Position numbers and translations under genes: made by a program. Under the pieces are notes generated by a model, which saw only the letters and a program-made list of their open reading frames with translations, did no database searches and was not told where the DNA came from. Shown in pieces: positions 1-8,996 of a stretch of DNA of 64,000 nt (the stretch's first letter is position 1; each line of letters begins with the position of its first letter). The stretch is from positions 508,501 to 572,500 of the forward strand of contig NZ_JBBOOE010000001.1 of assembly GCF_038002965.1 (NCBI RefSeq), given 5' to 3'. Origin of the DNA: Robertmurraya sp. FSL R5-0851. Its GTDB lineage: Bacteria; Bacillota; Bacilli; Bacillales; Cytobacillaceae.

Positions 1-657
1 TAATAATGGGGGCGAAGATAAGAACCGTTATCATAAGAGGATAAAGAGTCTCCATTTTAGCCCCGTTTAGACTACCGCTTAACCACCTCATGGCAGTAGG
101 AATATCATGTTGCTGGCCAATCATTAATAAGTAAGAGATGATGGCATTTAGCATGGCTTGAATGCCAATGCCTATTAATATTAATCTGCCAATGGAAAAA
201 GAAGTACCTTTTGATAATAGAAAAATAACAATTACTGTTGCAAGTCCACCAATAATAGAAGCAATGGAAACAAAGGTAGTACTTGCCTGAAGAACGATAA
301 TACAAAAAACCGCAGCAGCGCTTGAACCAGCTGTGATTCCGATAACATTTGGATTGGCAAGGGGATTACGAAGCATCGTTTGAAATACCGTTCCAGCTAC
401 ACCAAAAGCAAATCCGGCAAAAACACCTGCTACCATTCTTGGAAAGCGTATGGTTCCCACTGAAAAGGAGGCACCTTTTACTTTTTCACCTAGTAAAACA
501 CTGATCACATCGGAAACAGGGTAAATCGTATTTCCTAGCATCAGCATCGTGCAGCAAAGGGCAAAGGCAATGATTGCAAGTATGGATGTGACGAGGAAAA
601 ACGACGACGTCTCTTCGTTCTACCTACCATAATAAGGTTGATCGTTTCATTCATCAT
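1..657 (-). pseudogene. FecCD-type iron-siderophore permease, 5' part, apparent frameshift
   Basis: The second membrane permease of a siderophore ABC importer, running off the left edge of the window. Reading the minus strand gives typical FecCD text: hydrophobic helices, then FQTMLRNPLANPNVIGITAG, the family signature also present in the upstream permease. The start ATG at 657-655 overlaps the stop of that permease (ATGA), which implies translational coupling. The natural N-terminus (MMNETINLIMVGRTKRRRRF) is out of frame with the rest. The T5 run read on the minus strand (plus-strand A5 at 597-601) would need one more base to join RRRRF to FLVTSIL, and the downstream frame has a stop just before it. 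This is either a real inactivating deletion or a homopolymer sequencing error. Family assignment is secure; functionality is not. Confidence 0.8.
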
Positions 658-1688
658 AAGGCACGCATTTTCGCTTTCATAGTTATTAAGATTAATATAG
701 GAGCCCCAATAAATGCGGTCACGACACCCACTTCAAGCTCACCAGGACTTCCTAGAATTCGACCACATACATCGGAGATGGTTAATATAATGGCACCTGA
801 TAACGCTGACATCGGAATAATGTATCGTAGATCAGGACCGATGAGGAGTCGAATCACATGTGTGGCAATTAAACCGATAAAACCAATAGGACCTGCTAGT
901 GCGGTTGCTACACCACATAGTAGCACGCCTCCAAAAGCAGCAACCAGTCTAAGTGTTCCAGTACGTACCCCTAATCCTGTAGCTACTTCATCACCTAATG
1001 CTATTGCATTGAGTGCTGGAGCAGAGAACAGGGCTATGAGTATTCCGATAATAAGAAAAGGAATAAAAAGAGAGATAGAGTTCCAATTTCCTGCTCCAAC
1101 ACTACCAACCTGCCAAAATCTAAATTGATCCATCACGTTTGAGCGGGGAATCATAATGGCCATGACAAGAGATGACAACGCCGCACTTGTAGCAGCGCCC
1201 GCTAAAACTAGTTTAAGGGGCGTGGCACCGCCACTCCCCATCGAACCAATTCCGAATACAAAAATGGCAGTTATGATTGCTCCTGCTAAGGCAAGCCAAA
1301 TGTATTGACCAGCAGTACCAATATTAAAAAAGGAAATTCCACAAACAACGAATAGTGCTGCACCTGTGTTAACTCCTAATATACTAGGGTCTGCAATAGG
1401 ATTACGAGTGACTGATTGCATGAGAGCGCCAGAAACACCCAATGCAGCCCCACACATAATACTAAATACGGTTCTAGCTATTCTTTGGCGGACAACATTG
1501 GCCCCATGACTCTGTACTTCAGGATGGAATAAGCCATCTATAAGCTCATTCCATCCAACTATACGAGATCCAAAAGCAAGAGAAGCCAATACACATATAC
1601 CGAGTAAGACAATAGAAAGTACAAGTACTTTTATGAAATGTTTCGGTAAAAGTAACTGCTTATTTTCTAAAACGGATGTATGATTCAT
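654..1688 (-). CDS. FecCD-family iron-siderophore ABC permease
   Basis: Integral membrane subunit of an iron(III)-siderophore importer, 344 aa, the usual length for the family. It has about nine to ten hydrophobic segments and the FecCD signature near residues 80-115 (ALGVSGALMQSVTRNPIADP, then SILGVNTG). The gly-rich GDEVATGLGV segment in the second half is where such permeases contact the ATPase. It starts one base after the stop of the binding-protein gene and overlaps the next permease, so the three genes form one transcript behind the Fur box. No ATPase gene is visible here; Bacillus siderophore systems often share an ATPase encoded elsewhere. Confidence 0.92.
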   Translation of the reverse strand: MNHTSVLENKQLLLPKHFIKVLVLSIVLLGICVLASLAFGSRIVGWNELIDGLFHPEVQSHGANVVRQRIARTVFSIMCGAALGVSGALMQSVTRNPIADPSILGVNTGAALFVVCGISFFNIGTAGQYIWLALAGAIITAIFVFGIGSMGSGGATPLKLVLAGAATSAALSSLVMAIMIPRSNVMDQFRFWQVGSVGAGNWNSISLFIPFLIIGILIALFSAPALNAIALGDEVATGLGVRTGTLRLVAAFGGVLLCGVATALAGPIGFIGLIATHVIRLLIGPDLRYIIPMSALSGAIILTISDVCGRILGSPGELEVGVVTAFIGAPILILITMKAKMRAL

Positions 1689-1689
1689 T

Positions 1690-2745
1690 TTATTGAACTT
1701 TGCTAACTGCTTCTGAGAGTAAAGTTAAGTACTCATCAATGGAGAATTCAATGGCCAGTGGATTTGGCGTTCCTGCTGCTGCAAGTGGAGTGTTATCTCC
1801 AATAATGACCACAGAACCTCTCTCTATTGCTGGAACTTTCCCAAGGATTGGATCAGCTTGTAGAGCGGCAAGTGTATTATCATCACCATAGGATACTAAA
1901 ATTTCAGCATCGTTAAGCATATCTGCATTTTCTGCACTTACTTCTATATAGAAACTATTTGGATCAGTCATTTGACTTGTAATACTTTCAGGGTATTCCA
2001 TCCCTAACTCAGAAAGGAATGCACCACGTGGATCTCCAGGTGAGTAGATGTAGAACTTAGATAAATCAGCGGCACTAATACTTACGAATGCAGCCTTTTT
2101 CCCTTTAATTTCAGGGTATTCATTTACTTTCTCTTCAATTAATTTTTCTGTATCAGCAATCAGTTGTTCGCCTTCTTTTTCCATTCCCATACCCATTGCA
2201 TTGAATGTCACTTGCTCACGCCATGAAGCTACCCAAGGGCTAGTTTGATAGGCAACAACGGGTGCAATTTCACTTAATGTATCATATTCTTCTTGAGTAA
2301 TACCTGAGTATGCGGCAAGAATCACATCTGGGCTAGCGTCAGCAATGGCTTCGAAATCTAAACCGTCCGTATCTTGGAAAATAGTTGGTGTTTCTGCACC
2401 AAGATCTTTTAATTTGTCTGCCGTCCAAGGTAACATTCCGCTATCATCTTGAACACCATAGTTTGCAGCTGAGAAACCTACAGGTACAACACCAAGAGCA
2501 AGAGCAACGTCATGATTTGACCATGCAATGGTAACCACTCTTTCAGGTTTTTCTTCAATGGTCGTTTCTCCAAGTGCATGCTTAATTACGATTGGATATT
2601 CGGTTGATGCTTCCTCGGAACCAGCTGTTTCCGTACTAGATTCTTCAGTTGAATTTGTTTCCTCAGCTGAACAACCAACTAGTGCCGTCATAAGCGTAAC
2701 AAGTAGTAATGTTAAGAATAATGAGAATTTTTGTTTTGCAATCAT
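1690..2745 (-). CDS. Iron-siderophore ABC transporter substrate-binding lipoprotein
   Basis: Extracytoplasmic siderophore receptor of the FepB/FatB class, 351 aa. The N-terminus is a lipoprotein signal peptide with a hydrophobic core and lipobox ALVGC (Cys about residue 25), followed by an acidic, Ser/Thr-rich linker. The mature domain begins YPIVIKHALGETTIEEKPERVV, the standard opening of the TroA-like periplasmic-binding fold, with a later SPDVILAAYSG. An AGGAAGG ribosome site lies a few bases before the ATG. It is the first gene of the operon and sits directly downstream of a Fur box, so iron-repressed expression is expected. The exact siderophore cannot be told from sequence. Confidence 0.92.
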   Translation of the reverse strand: MIAKQKFSLFLTLLLVTLMTALVGCSAEETNSTEESSTETAGSEEASTEYPIVIKHALGETTIEEKPERVVTIAWSNHDVALALGVVPVGFSAANYGVQDDSGMLPWTADKLKDLGAETPTIFQDTDGLDFEAIADASPDVILAAYSGITQEEYDTLSEIAPVVAYQTSPWVASWREQVTFNAMGMGMEKEGEQLIADTEKLIEEKVNEYPEIKGKKAAFVSISAADLSKFYIYSPGDPRGAFLSELGMEYPESITSQMTDPNSFYIEVSAENADMLNDAEILVSYGDDNTLAALQADPILGKVPAIERGSVVIIGDNTPLAAAGTPNPLAIEFSIDEYLTLLSEAVSKVQ

Positions 2746-2776
2746 TGTATGTATCCTTCCTATAATAAGTTTAGTT

Positions 2777-2795
2777 GATAATGATTATCACTATC
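2777..2795 (-). promoter_or_regulatory. Fur box of the siderophore uptake operon
   Basis: GATAATGATTATCACTATC differs from the classical 19-bp Fur consensus at one position. It lies 32 bp upstream of the binding-protein start on the minus strand, overlapping the likely promoter, so it should mediate iron-dependent repression. Confidence 0.9.
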
Positions 2796-2917
2796 ATCAG
2801 TGTAATTGCTCATTAATAGGTTGTCAATAAAATATTTTTAGAGGAACGCAAGCTACAACTATATTGGTTGGGATATAACCACATTACAGGATATTGCCGT
2901 CAAGAAAATTAACAAAC

Positions 2918-2990
2918 GAGGCATTGATTCAAGAAGGATTGATAGCTTGTTTGTTAAGTTTTCTTAGAGTTTAAAAGGGGAGGAAACATA
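2918..2990 (+). repeat. Hairpin-plus-tail intergenic repeat, copy 1
   Basis: First copy of a recurring element of about 75 bp. An imperfect hairpin (GAGGCATTGATTC, then AAGAAGGATTGATAGC) is followed by T-rich sequence and a tail resembling the TTATTGAACTAAAGGGGCAG consensus. The same order of parts recurs at many places in this window, usually between single accessory genes. Here no gene precedes it on the plus strand. Confidence 0.6.
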
Positions 2991-3010
2991 AACCAGCCAT
3001 AGGTAAGAAA

Positions 3011-3262
3011 TAAGCGGAGGTTTTCCGGTTAGACTCAAGAATAGAGCTCGGTACGGGGTATATAAGCGGAGGTTTTCCGGTTAGACTCAAGAATAGAGCT
3101 CGGTACGGGGTATATAAGCGGAGATTTTCCGATTAAGCAAAGAAAAATTCCTCTTTTTCACGTTTTTCGAGTCAATAGTCGGAATCCTTCCGCCTATTTT
3201 AGCTTTTTTCCGTGCAATTTCCTATATAAGAGAAATTTCTCCGCTTATTTCAAGAGGGGGAG
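3011..3262 (+). repeat. CGGAG dyad repeat element, copy A (52-bp units)
   Basis: Two near-identical 52-bp units start TAAGCGGAGGTTTTCCGG at 3011 and 3063, and a third diverged unit starts at 3115. Further dyads follow (CGGAATCCTTCCG near 3180 and GAGAAATTTCTCCGCTTA near 3230). Each unit has a short inverted repeat CGGA...TCCG. Other copies lie near 7.0, 21.8/23.4, 28.7 and 29.4 kb in both orientations. Confidence 0.85.
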
Positions 3263-3334
3263 GCAGTGGCCATATTCTTATATTCACACTGCTTGGGGCG
3301 ATTCACGGATTATTCATATAAGTGAAGTATAAGA

Positions 3335-3365
3335 AGAGGACAAACTATGATTTGTTCTCTTTTTG
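3335..3365 (+). terminator. Orphan rho-independent terminator
   Basis: Stem AGAGGACAAA / TTTGTTCTCT with one mismatch and a short loop, followed by a T run. No intact gene ends just upstream, so it may be the relic of a lost gene. Confidence 0.55.
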
Positions 3366-3420
3366 TATATAAGTATCCTTGACTGGTGATGAGAAAGCTT
3401 GATTTAGAGCATTTGGAGGT

Positions 3421-3446
3421 AATTCAATCAAACGTTTGATTGAATT
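3421..3446. repeat. 26-bp perfect palindrome, copy 1
   Basis: A perfect palindrome centred on ATCAAACGTTTGAT with AATTC/GAATT outer arms and a following T run. Identical copies occur at 5892-5917 and 40974-40999. It could act as a bidirectional terminator or as an operator. This copy stands in non-coding DNA. Confidence 0.8.
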
Positions 3447-3479
3447 TTTTCTAGTGGTAAGGTGTATTTAGGCTGTCTT

Positions 3480-3871
3480 TGTTTCCAAACCGGTTATTAT
3501 TTACAAAAAAAAAAGTGTTGAGTTGTTAGACCTCTTACCTTTATAATGTGAGAGAAAAGTCATCCAACAAAATGAAAGGGGATACAAAGATGAAAAGTAA
3601 CCAAATACTTTTTCATCAAAATTTTTTTGTTTTATAGTTATCAGACGTCTGATAACGAATGTCCCGTTAATAAAGGAGACAATGAAATTTTTTTAGAAGA
3701 ATTAGTAAGCGCTTTCTACAAAATTATAAATATATGATTTTAAAGTTTTACACTATGACATTATTTATCAATAGAAAACAGGGCCCAATGAGTGGCCTGA
3801 CTTTTACCATTAGATGTCGGACATCCTACAACGTCAAGACTTTTATTTTTACGAAAAGAAGGAGAATGAAG
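3480..3871 (+). promoter_or_regulatory. Promoter and long palindrome-rich leader of the xapX-cdd-deoC operon
   Basis: A likely SigA promoter has -35 TTGAGT at 3518-3523 and -10 TATAAT at 3542-3547, spaced 18 bp. The leader of about 320 bp contains two perfect dyads: GTTATCAGACGTCTGATAAC (3637-3656) and GATGTCGGACATC (3813-3825). It also holds two good ribosome sites that open very short frames. One is a 15-codon frame at 3590-3637 (MKSNQILFHQNFFVL); the other is AAAGGAGA before a 4-codon frame near 3682. These may be leader peptides, operators or remains of deleted genes. The promoter call is the firmest part. Confidence 0.5.
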
Positions 3872-4045
3872 ATGAAGGAGTTACTTTTAAGTATTTTTGC
3901 AGGAATTGTAATAGGGGTTGTCTTTAAGTTCTTGCGTCTACCATTACCAGCTCCACCTGTGCTTGCAGGTGTATTAGGAGTTTTCGGTGTATACCTCGGT
4001 GGTGTACTAGTCGATTTTATTTTTAAAACTTTTACAAACTCATAA
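3872..4045 (+). CDS. XapX-domain small membrane protein
   Basis: A 57-aa protein, MKELLLSIFAGIVIGVVFKF..., with two hydrophobic helices separated by a short loop containing PLPAPP, the hallmark of the XapX (DUF1427) family. I chose the ATG at 3872 because AGAAGGAG ends seven bases before it; upstream in-frame starts lack such a site. XapX proteins often accompany nucleoside or purine transport and salvage genes, which fits the following cdd and deoC. The molecular role is unknown; a small membrane partner of a transporter is only inference. Confidence 0.75.
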   Translation: MKELLLSIFAGIVIGVVFKFLRLPLPAPPVLAGVLGVFGVYLGGVLVDFIFKTFTNS

Positions 4046-4057
4046 TTGAAGAACTAA

Positions 4058-4477
<420 letters not shown>

Positions 4478-4509
4478 ACAAATAAGTTCCAAAAGGAAAG
4501 GTGAAACGA

Positions 4510-5181
4510 ATGACGAAAAATATTGCAAACATGATTGACCATACACTATTAAAAGCCGATGCTACAAAGGATCAGGTGGAAGTTCTCTGTCAAGTGGCGA
4601 AAATACATGGATTTTTCTCCGTTTGTGTAAATCCTACTTGGATAGAAACGGCAATCGAATTATTAAAGGGTTCTGATGTAAAAGTATGTACAGTCATTGG
4701 CTTTCCATTAGGGGCAACGACTACAGAGACAAAAAGTTTTGAAACGAAAGACGCAATTAAAAAAGGTGCTCATGAAGTGGATATGGTCATCAATATTGGT
4801 AAATTAAAAGACGGTGATGATCATGCTGTTGAACAGGATATCCGTGGAGTAGTGGAAGCAGCAGATGGGAAAGCACTAGTTAAAGTAATTATTGAAACAA
4901 GTTTACTGAGTGAAGAGGAAAAGGTCCGAGCTTGTAAGCTTGCTGTAAAAGCAGGAGCTGATTATGTGAAAACATCAACGGGCTTCTCGACTGGTGGAGC
5001 AACGGTTGAGGATATAAAACTCATGCGTGAAACCGTTGGTCCGGAAATCGGAGTGAAGGCCTCAGGTGGTGTTCGTAACCGAGAGGGTGTAGATTCAATG
5101 GTAGAAGCAGGTGCGACACGTATTGGAGCAAGTTCTAGTGTGGCGATTGTCCAAGGTGAAACAGGAAACAGTGCATATTAG
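4510..5181 (+). CDS. deoC: Deoxyribose-phosphate aldolase
   Basis: Cleaves 2-deoxyribose-5-phosphate to glyceraldehyde-3-phosphate and acetaldehyde, the last step of deoxynucleoside catabolism. The protein is 223 aa from ATG 4510. This start is preferred because GGAAAGG lies at proper spacing; a GTG nine bases earlier overlaps that site. The class I aldolase features are present: DHTLLK near the N-terminus, [10 protein letters not shown], and the Schiff-base lysine in [14 protein letters not shown]. It is the third gene of the xapX-cdd-deoC unit and is followed by a strong terminator. The usual partners pdp and nupC are not in this window. Confidence 0.96.
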   Translation: MTKNIANMIDHTLLKADATKDQVEVLCQVAKIHGFFSVCVNPTWIETAIELLKGSDVKVCTVIGFPLGATTTETKSFETKDAIKKGAHEVDMVINIGKLKDGDDHAVEQDIRGVVEAADGKALVKVIIETSLLSEEEKVRACKLAVKAGADYVKTSTGFSTGGATVEDIKLMRETVGPEIGVKASGGVRNREGVDSMVEAGATRIGASSSVAIVQGETGNSAY

Positions 5182-5287
5182 TGCATTTAATTACAGGTTC
5201 AGGAACTCATGTAACATTGTGGCACATCCTAGAATCCTTTTATTTTTATAGGCAAAAAAATGAGTAAGTATTGCTAATAGACAGTTC

Positions 5288-5319
5288 AAAGGCCACCGAG
5301 ATCCTCTCAGTGGCCTTTT
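5288..5319 (+). terminator. Terminator of xapX-cdd-deoC
   Basis: AAAGGCCAC paired with GTGGCCTTTT around a short inner stem; located about 105 bp after the deoC stop. Confidence 0.85.
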
Positions 5320-5429
5320 GGATCTTTCCGATATAAGCTATCGTATAATGGACCTTTATCTCCACCAGGACCGGCGACGTCAATTGGATTTCCATAGGTT
5401 ATTTCAATATTAATCCTAAAAGAGACTAC
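5307..5429 (-). pseudogene. Possible C-terminal remnant of an unrecognised protein
   Basis: A minus-strand frame without a start codon reads VVSFRINIEITYGNPIDVAG followed by a Gly-rich, charged tail and a stop. The composition looks protein-like rather than random, but I do not recognise the family. It is bounded upstream by an in-frame stop, and its last codons overlap the deoC terminator. It could be the fossil of a deleted gene or chance. Confidence 0.25.
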
Positions 5430-5594
5430 CTATCATACTCTCTTTAATAAGTTTTACTTATTGTATTAAAGGGGTTGGGAGGCGAAACATGGAGAAAATC
5501 GTTTTATTGTTCAATAAAAACTTCGAAACTATGAATATAATTTAAAAAAGAGGGAATAATGAGTGTAAGACCATGTTAGAGATGAGGGATAGGA

Positions 5595-5750
5595 ATGACT
5601 GAACAGGAGAAAAAATTATGTAATAAAACTACCATTATATTAGGTAAAGATACTAGCCAAATGAGGTTAAACGATATTATCGAGGAATTAGTTTATGTGA
5701 TTGAACAAAAAAGTAACATTAAATCAGTAAACAGAGTTTCACAGAATTAG
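5595..5750 (+). CDS. Hypothetical 51-aa protein
   Basis: Open frame MTEQEKKLCNKTTIILGKDT... with an AGGGATAGGA site before the ATG. The protein is charged, soluble-looking and rich in Ile/Leu, with a probable amphipathic helix around MRLNDIIEELVYVIEQK. No family is recognised. The surrounding DNA (5320-5890) holds nothing else I can support, so this may be a genuine orphan small gene or a truncated one. Confidence 0.4.
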   Translation: MTEQEKKLCNKTTIILGKDTSQMRLNDIIEELVYVIEQKSNIKSVNRVSQN

Positions 5751-5885
5751 ACAAGGTATGGTGATTAGTGCCTTTCTATTCCGAATGAGATGTGAAAAAG
5801 CCTACTAGGCAATGCTTGGTGCGGGAAATGCACAGATGTAACAGAGATGTTGCTTCTATAGTAGAAGATGAAAGAGGATAATAGT

Positions 5886-5922
5886 AAAAAAAATTCAATC
5901 AAACGTTTGATTGAATTTTTTT
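5886..5922. terminator. 26-bp perfect palindrome, copy 2 (bidirectional terminator-like)
   Basis: The 26-bp core at 5892-5917 is identical to the copies at 3421 and 40974. Here A8 and T7 flanks extend the symmetry, giving a terminator for either strand. It overlaps the last codons of the minus-strand gene at 5899-6120. Confidence 0.75.
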
Positions 5923-6120
5923 CTTGTTGTTTAATGAAGAATATTCGTCCATTTCCTCATGTGTAATCCCATAAGGAGCGCCGCCTTCGGTATACCCTGC
6001 AATGAAGGCGAAGGTTTCATCGGATTCTATATACGCTTCTAATTCTAGGTCTTTCATTCTTCTTTTTTCTCTTTTCTTTTCACTCTTCTTTTTCCCCAAG
6101 GATACATCCCTCTTCTTCAC
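5899..6120 (-). CDS. Conserved Bacillaceae hypothetical protein, 73 aa
   Basis: The first 25 residues are strongly basic (KKRDVSLGKKKSEKKREKRR), followed by an acidic domain with IESDETFAFIAGYTEGGAPY and GITHEEMDEY. Small proteins with a basic head and an AGYTxGGAPYGIT body are recalled from other bacilli, but no function is known to me. A GAAGAAGAGGGA-type site precedes the ATG. The C-terminus runs into the repeated palindrome, so the last residues may be a local addition. Confidence 0.7.
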   Translation of the reverse strand: MKKRDVSLGKKKSEKKREKRRMKDLELEAYIESDETFAFIAGYTEGGAPYGITHEEMDEYSSLNNKKKIQSNV

Positions 6121-6239
6121 ATGTTACTATGTTAAGTATAGCATTCTTAAGAATGCATGAAATTAAAGGGTTAGAAAAATACTGGAAGTGTCATAATGAT
6201 AGATACATATAAATTAACAAATGATAGGAGTATAAGGTA

Positions 6240-6614
6240 ATGGTTAACTATAGATTGAAATCTCAGATTCTCGATACAGTTGATAATCAATTAAAAGCAA
6301 ATGATCCTAAATGTACAAAGAAAACCTTCAACCGTTTATTGAATTTAGGTTACGAGGCGGGTGAATCCAAAGAGATGATTGGTAGTATTCTTATAGAAGA
6401 AATGTATTATATCATGAAAAATAATGAGCCATTTAATGAAAAACGATATGCGAAAAAGCTAGCATTACTTCCAGACTATGTCGAGGAGAGTGAGGGCAGT
6501 TCTGACTCCACGGTTAACCTTCAGCCTGTAGAAGCTGCGCCTGCTATAGGTAGAAATGAACCATGTCCCTGTGGCAGTGGGAAAAAGTATAAAAAGTGCT
6601 GTTTAAGTAGCTGA
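6240..6614 (+). CDS. SEC-C motif protein, 124 aa
   Basis: The last 25 residues are a textbook SEC-C zinc motif, [19 protein letters not shown], which binds Zn(II) through CxC...CC as in the SecA tail. The first 90 residues are a helical domain ([20 protein letters not shown]...) of unknown role, joined by an acidic Ser-rich linker. SEC-C modules tether proteins to SecB, ribosomes or other partners, so a chaperone-like or nucleic-acid-linked role is possible but not shown. A longer protein with the same tail lies at 61112. Confidence 0.85.
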   Translation: MVNYRLKSQILDTVDNQLKANDPKCTKKTFNRLLNLGYEAGESKEMIGSILIEEMYYIMKNNEPFNEKRYAKKLALLPDYVEESEGSSDSTVNLQPVEAAPAIGRNEPCPCGSGKKYKKCCLSS

Positions 6615-6677
6615 TATCCCTAATAATGCATCAATCTACCAAAGAAGATGAAAAAAATTCTTTAAGAGGGAACAGAT

Positions 6678-6836
6678 ATGCACATTAATGATTTTAAGAG
6701 TTATATAAACAAGACTATTTTAGATAGAGGGTACAACTATTACATGGAAGGACGTGTAGTAGACTCCTATAAACAATCAATTCTTCTTTTGATTGCTGGA
6801 TATCAACCTAATCAAAAAATAAGGGAATGTATCTAG
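6678..6836 (+). pseudogene. Truncated SWIM zinc-finger protein, N-terminal remnant
   Basis: A 52-codon frame begins MHINDFKSYINKTILDRGYN and continues YYMEGRVVDSY, the characteristic start of Bacillus SWIM zinc-finger proteins, which are usually hundreds of residues long. After about 35 residues similarity is lost and a stop follows. No CxC...CxH SWIM motif is present. A GAGGGAA site is still in place. A CGGAG repeat element begins about 55 bp downstream, so deletion at a repeat may have removed the rest. Confidence 0.6.
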
Positions 6837-6888
6837 TAATTAGGCTATTTTAAGACAAATATATTTTAGGGTATAGTTAGAAAAGCAC

Positions 6889-7133
6889 CCTATAAGAGCG
6901 GACCCTCAAGCACCCAGATGAGGGTATCACAAGATTTGAACATTAAGCGGAGAATTTTCCCTTAATTAAAAAATTTCACTGAAAATAGCCCAAATAGACG
7001 GAGAGATTCCGGCTATTGGCTCGAAAAACGTGAAAAAGGGTAATATTATTGTGCTTAACCGGAAAACCTCCGCTTATATACCCTGAAAAGCGCTCTACTC
7101 TGCAGTCTAACCGGAAAATCTCCGTTTATTTAC
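6889..7133 (-). repeat. CGGAG dyad repeat element, copy B
   Basis: Reverse-oriented relative to copy A. It contains the dyads near 6948, 6999, 7059 and 7111, each a CGGA...TCCG inverted repeat; the last two are exactly 52 bp apart. It provides the uninterrupted reference for copy C, which carries the IS element. The 478-bp gap between 6837 and 7315 contains nothing else apart from the promoter region of the next gene. Confidence 0.85.
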
Positions 7134-7315
7134 AAACTTTCTGTAAGATTAAAGTTCTATAAAATTTAAATTGTTAGAATTATATAAATCCTAATATATT
7201 CCTACTCAAGTTACCACAAACCTAAAAGATGAGATGAAACCGACAAAATGGTGCACAGAATGTCGGACGGAACCATTCAACTCCTGTTATTCTATTGATG
7301 AAAGGAGGTCATATA

Positions 7316-8188
7316 ATGGATTTGCTTAAGAGCATGAATGATTCAATGAAGTATATCGAGGATAACCTCACTAACGAAATAGACTTCGAAGTGGTGGCTA
7401 GGGTCGCTCATTGTTCTGAATATCATTTTAAACGAATGTTTTCTTTTCTTGCAGGTATAACATTATCAGAATACATTCGCCGTAGACGATTGAGCTTGGC
7501 AGCATTTGAACTTACAAATAGTCAATTGAAAATAATTGATATTGCGCTTAAATATGGATACAATTCACCGGATTCCTTTACTAGAGCTTTTCAAAATTTA
7601 CATGGGGTAACCCCATCAGAAGCAAGAAATGATGGACAGCCATTAAAAGCTTTTCCTCCAATGACCTTCCAATTATCAATTAGAGGAGGAAACGAAATGA
7701 ATTACCGTATCGAACAAAAAGACGCATTTAACATAGTGGGTATTATGAAAAGAGTTCCAATTATTTTTGAAGGGGAAAACCCGGAAATTACACGGATGTG
7801 GAAATCTTTGACTATGGAAAAAATAGATCAACTAAAAAAATTGTCTAATGTTGAACCTCTAGGGATGATTCAAGCCTCAACAAACTTTTCGGATGGTCGT
7901 ATGGAAGAAAAAGGCGAGCTTGATCAGTATATTGGGGTGGCAACAACACAAGACTACCCTCAAAATTTTTCAAAACTTGAAGTTCCTGCTTTAACATGGG
8001 CAATATTTGAAACTACTGGTCCTTTTCCTGATACCCTACAGGAAACTTGGGGAAGGATTTATTCTGAGTGGTTTCCATCTTCCAATTATCATGTAACAGA
8101 AGGACCCGAAATTTTGTCGATCAAAAGTAAGGATTTAACTTCACCATCAGTAAAAAGCGAAATTTGGATTCCAGTTTTGAAAAAGTAA
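7316..8188 (+). CDS. AraC-family regulator with GyrI-like effector domain
   Basis: A 290-aa transcriptional regulator. Residues about 1-110 form the double helix-turn-helix of AraC/XylS proteins ([20 protein letters not shown], then [20 protein letters not shown]). Residues about 125-290 resemble the GyrI-like small-molecule-binding domain ([11 protein letters not shown]..., ending EIWIPVLK). I start at ATG 7316, six bases after AAAGGAGGT. Such proteins sense drugs or other hydrophobic ligands and activate efflux or detoxification genes. No obvious target gene lies beside it; the next gene is convergent. Confidence 0.88.
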   Translation: MDLLKSMNDSMKYIEDNLTNEIDFEVVARVAHCSEYHFKRMFSFLAGITLSEYIRRRRLSLAAFELTNSQLKIIDIALKYGYNSPDSFTRAFQNLHGVTPSEARNDGQPLKAFPPMTFQLSIRGGNEMNYRIEQKDAFNIVGIMKRVPIIFEGENPEITRMWKSLTMEKIDQLKKLSNVEPLGMIQASTNFSDGRMEEKGELDQYIGVATTQDYPQNFSKLEVPALTWAIFETTGPFPDTLQETWGRIYSEWFPSSNYHVTEGPEILSIKSKDLTSPSVKSEIWIPVLKK

Positions 8189-8207
8189 AATCAAATTTTA
8201 GATCGTT

Positions 8208-8232
8208 GAGCTGTTTCTGCAGCTCTTTTTTT
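8208..8232. terminator. Terminator between the AraC regulator and the LysE exporter
   Basis: GAGCTG/CAGCTC stem with a six-base loop and a long T run, in the gap between two convergent genes. Confidence 0.8.
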
Positions 8233-8243
8233 ATTTTTCTATC

Positions 8244-8852
8244 TTAATTCGGTTTATCTAAAGCTAACTTTAATCCAAATCCAATTAAGACAAGCCCCGT
8301 AGCTTTATCCATGATCTTTTGTACTTTTGGAGCCAGTAGCCATTCACGTAAATAGTTGATAAAAAAGACATAAATAAAAAACCAAGAAATAGACAGAAGT
8401 GTGTATATCACACCCATTATTATCAGGTGCTGGGTTGCATGTTCTCCTGTTTTCACAAATTGGGGTAAAAATGTTAAGAAGAACATCGCAACTTTTGGAT
8501 TCAGTACATTCGAAAATAAACCTTGTTTAAAAGCGGATTTATTTTGTTTATCAACACTTGCAGATGCCTTCTTTTTCCTTGAGATAAAGGAAGACAATCC
8601 TAGGTATATTAAGTAAATGGCACCAATGTATTTAACCGTTTCGAATGCAACAGCAGACTGCATCAAAATAGCTGAAAGTCCAAAAGCAGCAGCGAATGTA
8701 TGGACTAATGAGCCAGTTGTAATACCTAGAGCCATTTTGTAACCATCTTTTCTTCCGTCCGTAATGGTCCTTTTTGTAATAAGTGCTGTATCAATCCCTG
8801 GACTCATAACAACAAATAACGAAAGGACTAGGAACGTAAAAAACTCATTCAT
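8244..8852 (-). CDS. LysE/RhtB-family amino-acid or metabolite exporter
   Basis: A 202-aa inner-membrane protein with about six hydrophobic helices and the N-terminal motif VVMSPGIDTALITKRTITDGRKDGYKMALG, diagnostic of LysE/RhtB translocators. I use ATG 8852, placed after GTGAGGAG; an upstream in-frame GTG is part of that ribosome site. It is divergent from an XRE-cupin regulator, with repeated operator-like sites between them, an arrangement typical of exporter/regulator pairs. The substrate is unknown. Confidence 0.88.
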   Translation of the reverse strand: MNEFFTFLVLSLFVVMSPGIDTALITKRTITDGRKDGYKMALGITTGSLVHTFAAAFGLSAILMQSAVAFETVKYIGAIYLIYLGLSSFISRKKKASASVDKQNKSAFKQGLFSNVLNPKVAMFFLTFLPQFVKTGEHATQHLIIMGVIYTLLSISWFFIYVFFINYLREWLLAPKVQKIMDKATGLVLIGFGLKLALDKPN

Positions 8853-8910
8853 TCTCCTCACTCCTTACTGACTTGTAAAACATCATTTGATAAAATAATA
8901 TTTAACACTT

Positions 8911-8960
8911 GTTAAGTATAGTTTAACAGAGATTTGAATTTATGTTAACTATAATTTAAT
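8911..8960. promoter_or_regulatory. Paired operator-like repeats between exporter and XRE regulator
   Basis: Two 17-bp sites, GTTAAGTATAGTTTAAC (8911-8927) and GTTAACTATAATTTAAT (8944-8960), start 33 bp apart in the divergent intergenic region. They share GTTAASTATARTTTAAY and are partly palindromic. They are good candidates for binding by the neighbouring XRE protein. Confidence 0.55.
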
Positions 8961-8996
8961 AAAATTAAATTACGTTTAATATTAAGGGGTAAATGA

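Noticed and set aside
5307..5429. Functional small gene on the minus strand
   Set aside because: No start codon in frame and overlap with the deoC terminator; kept only as a possible remnant.
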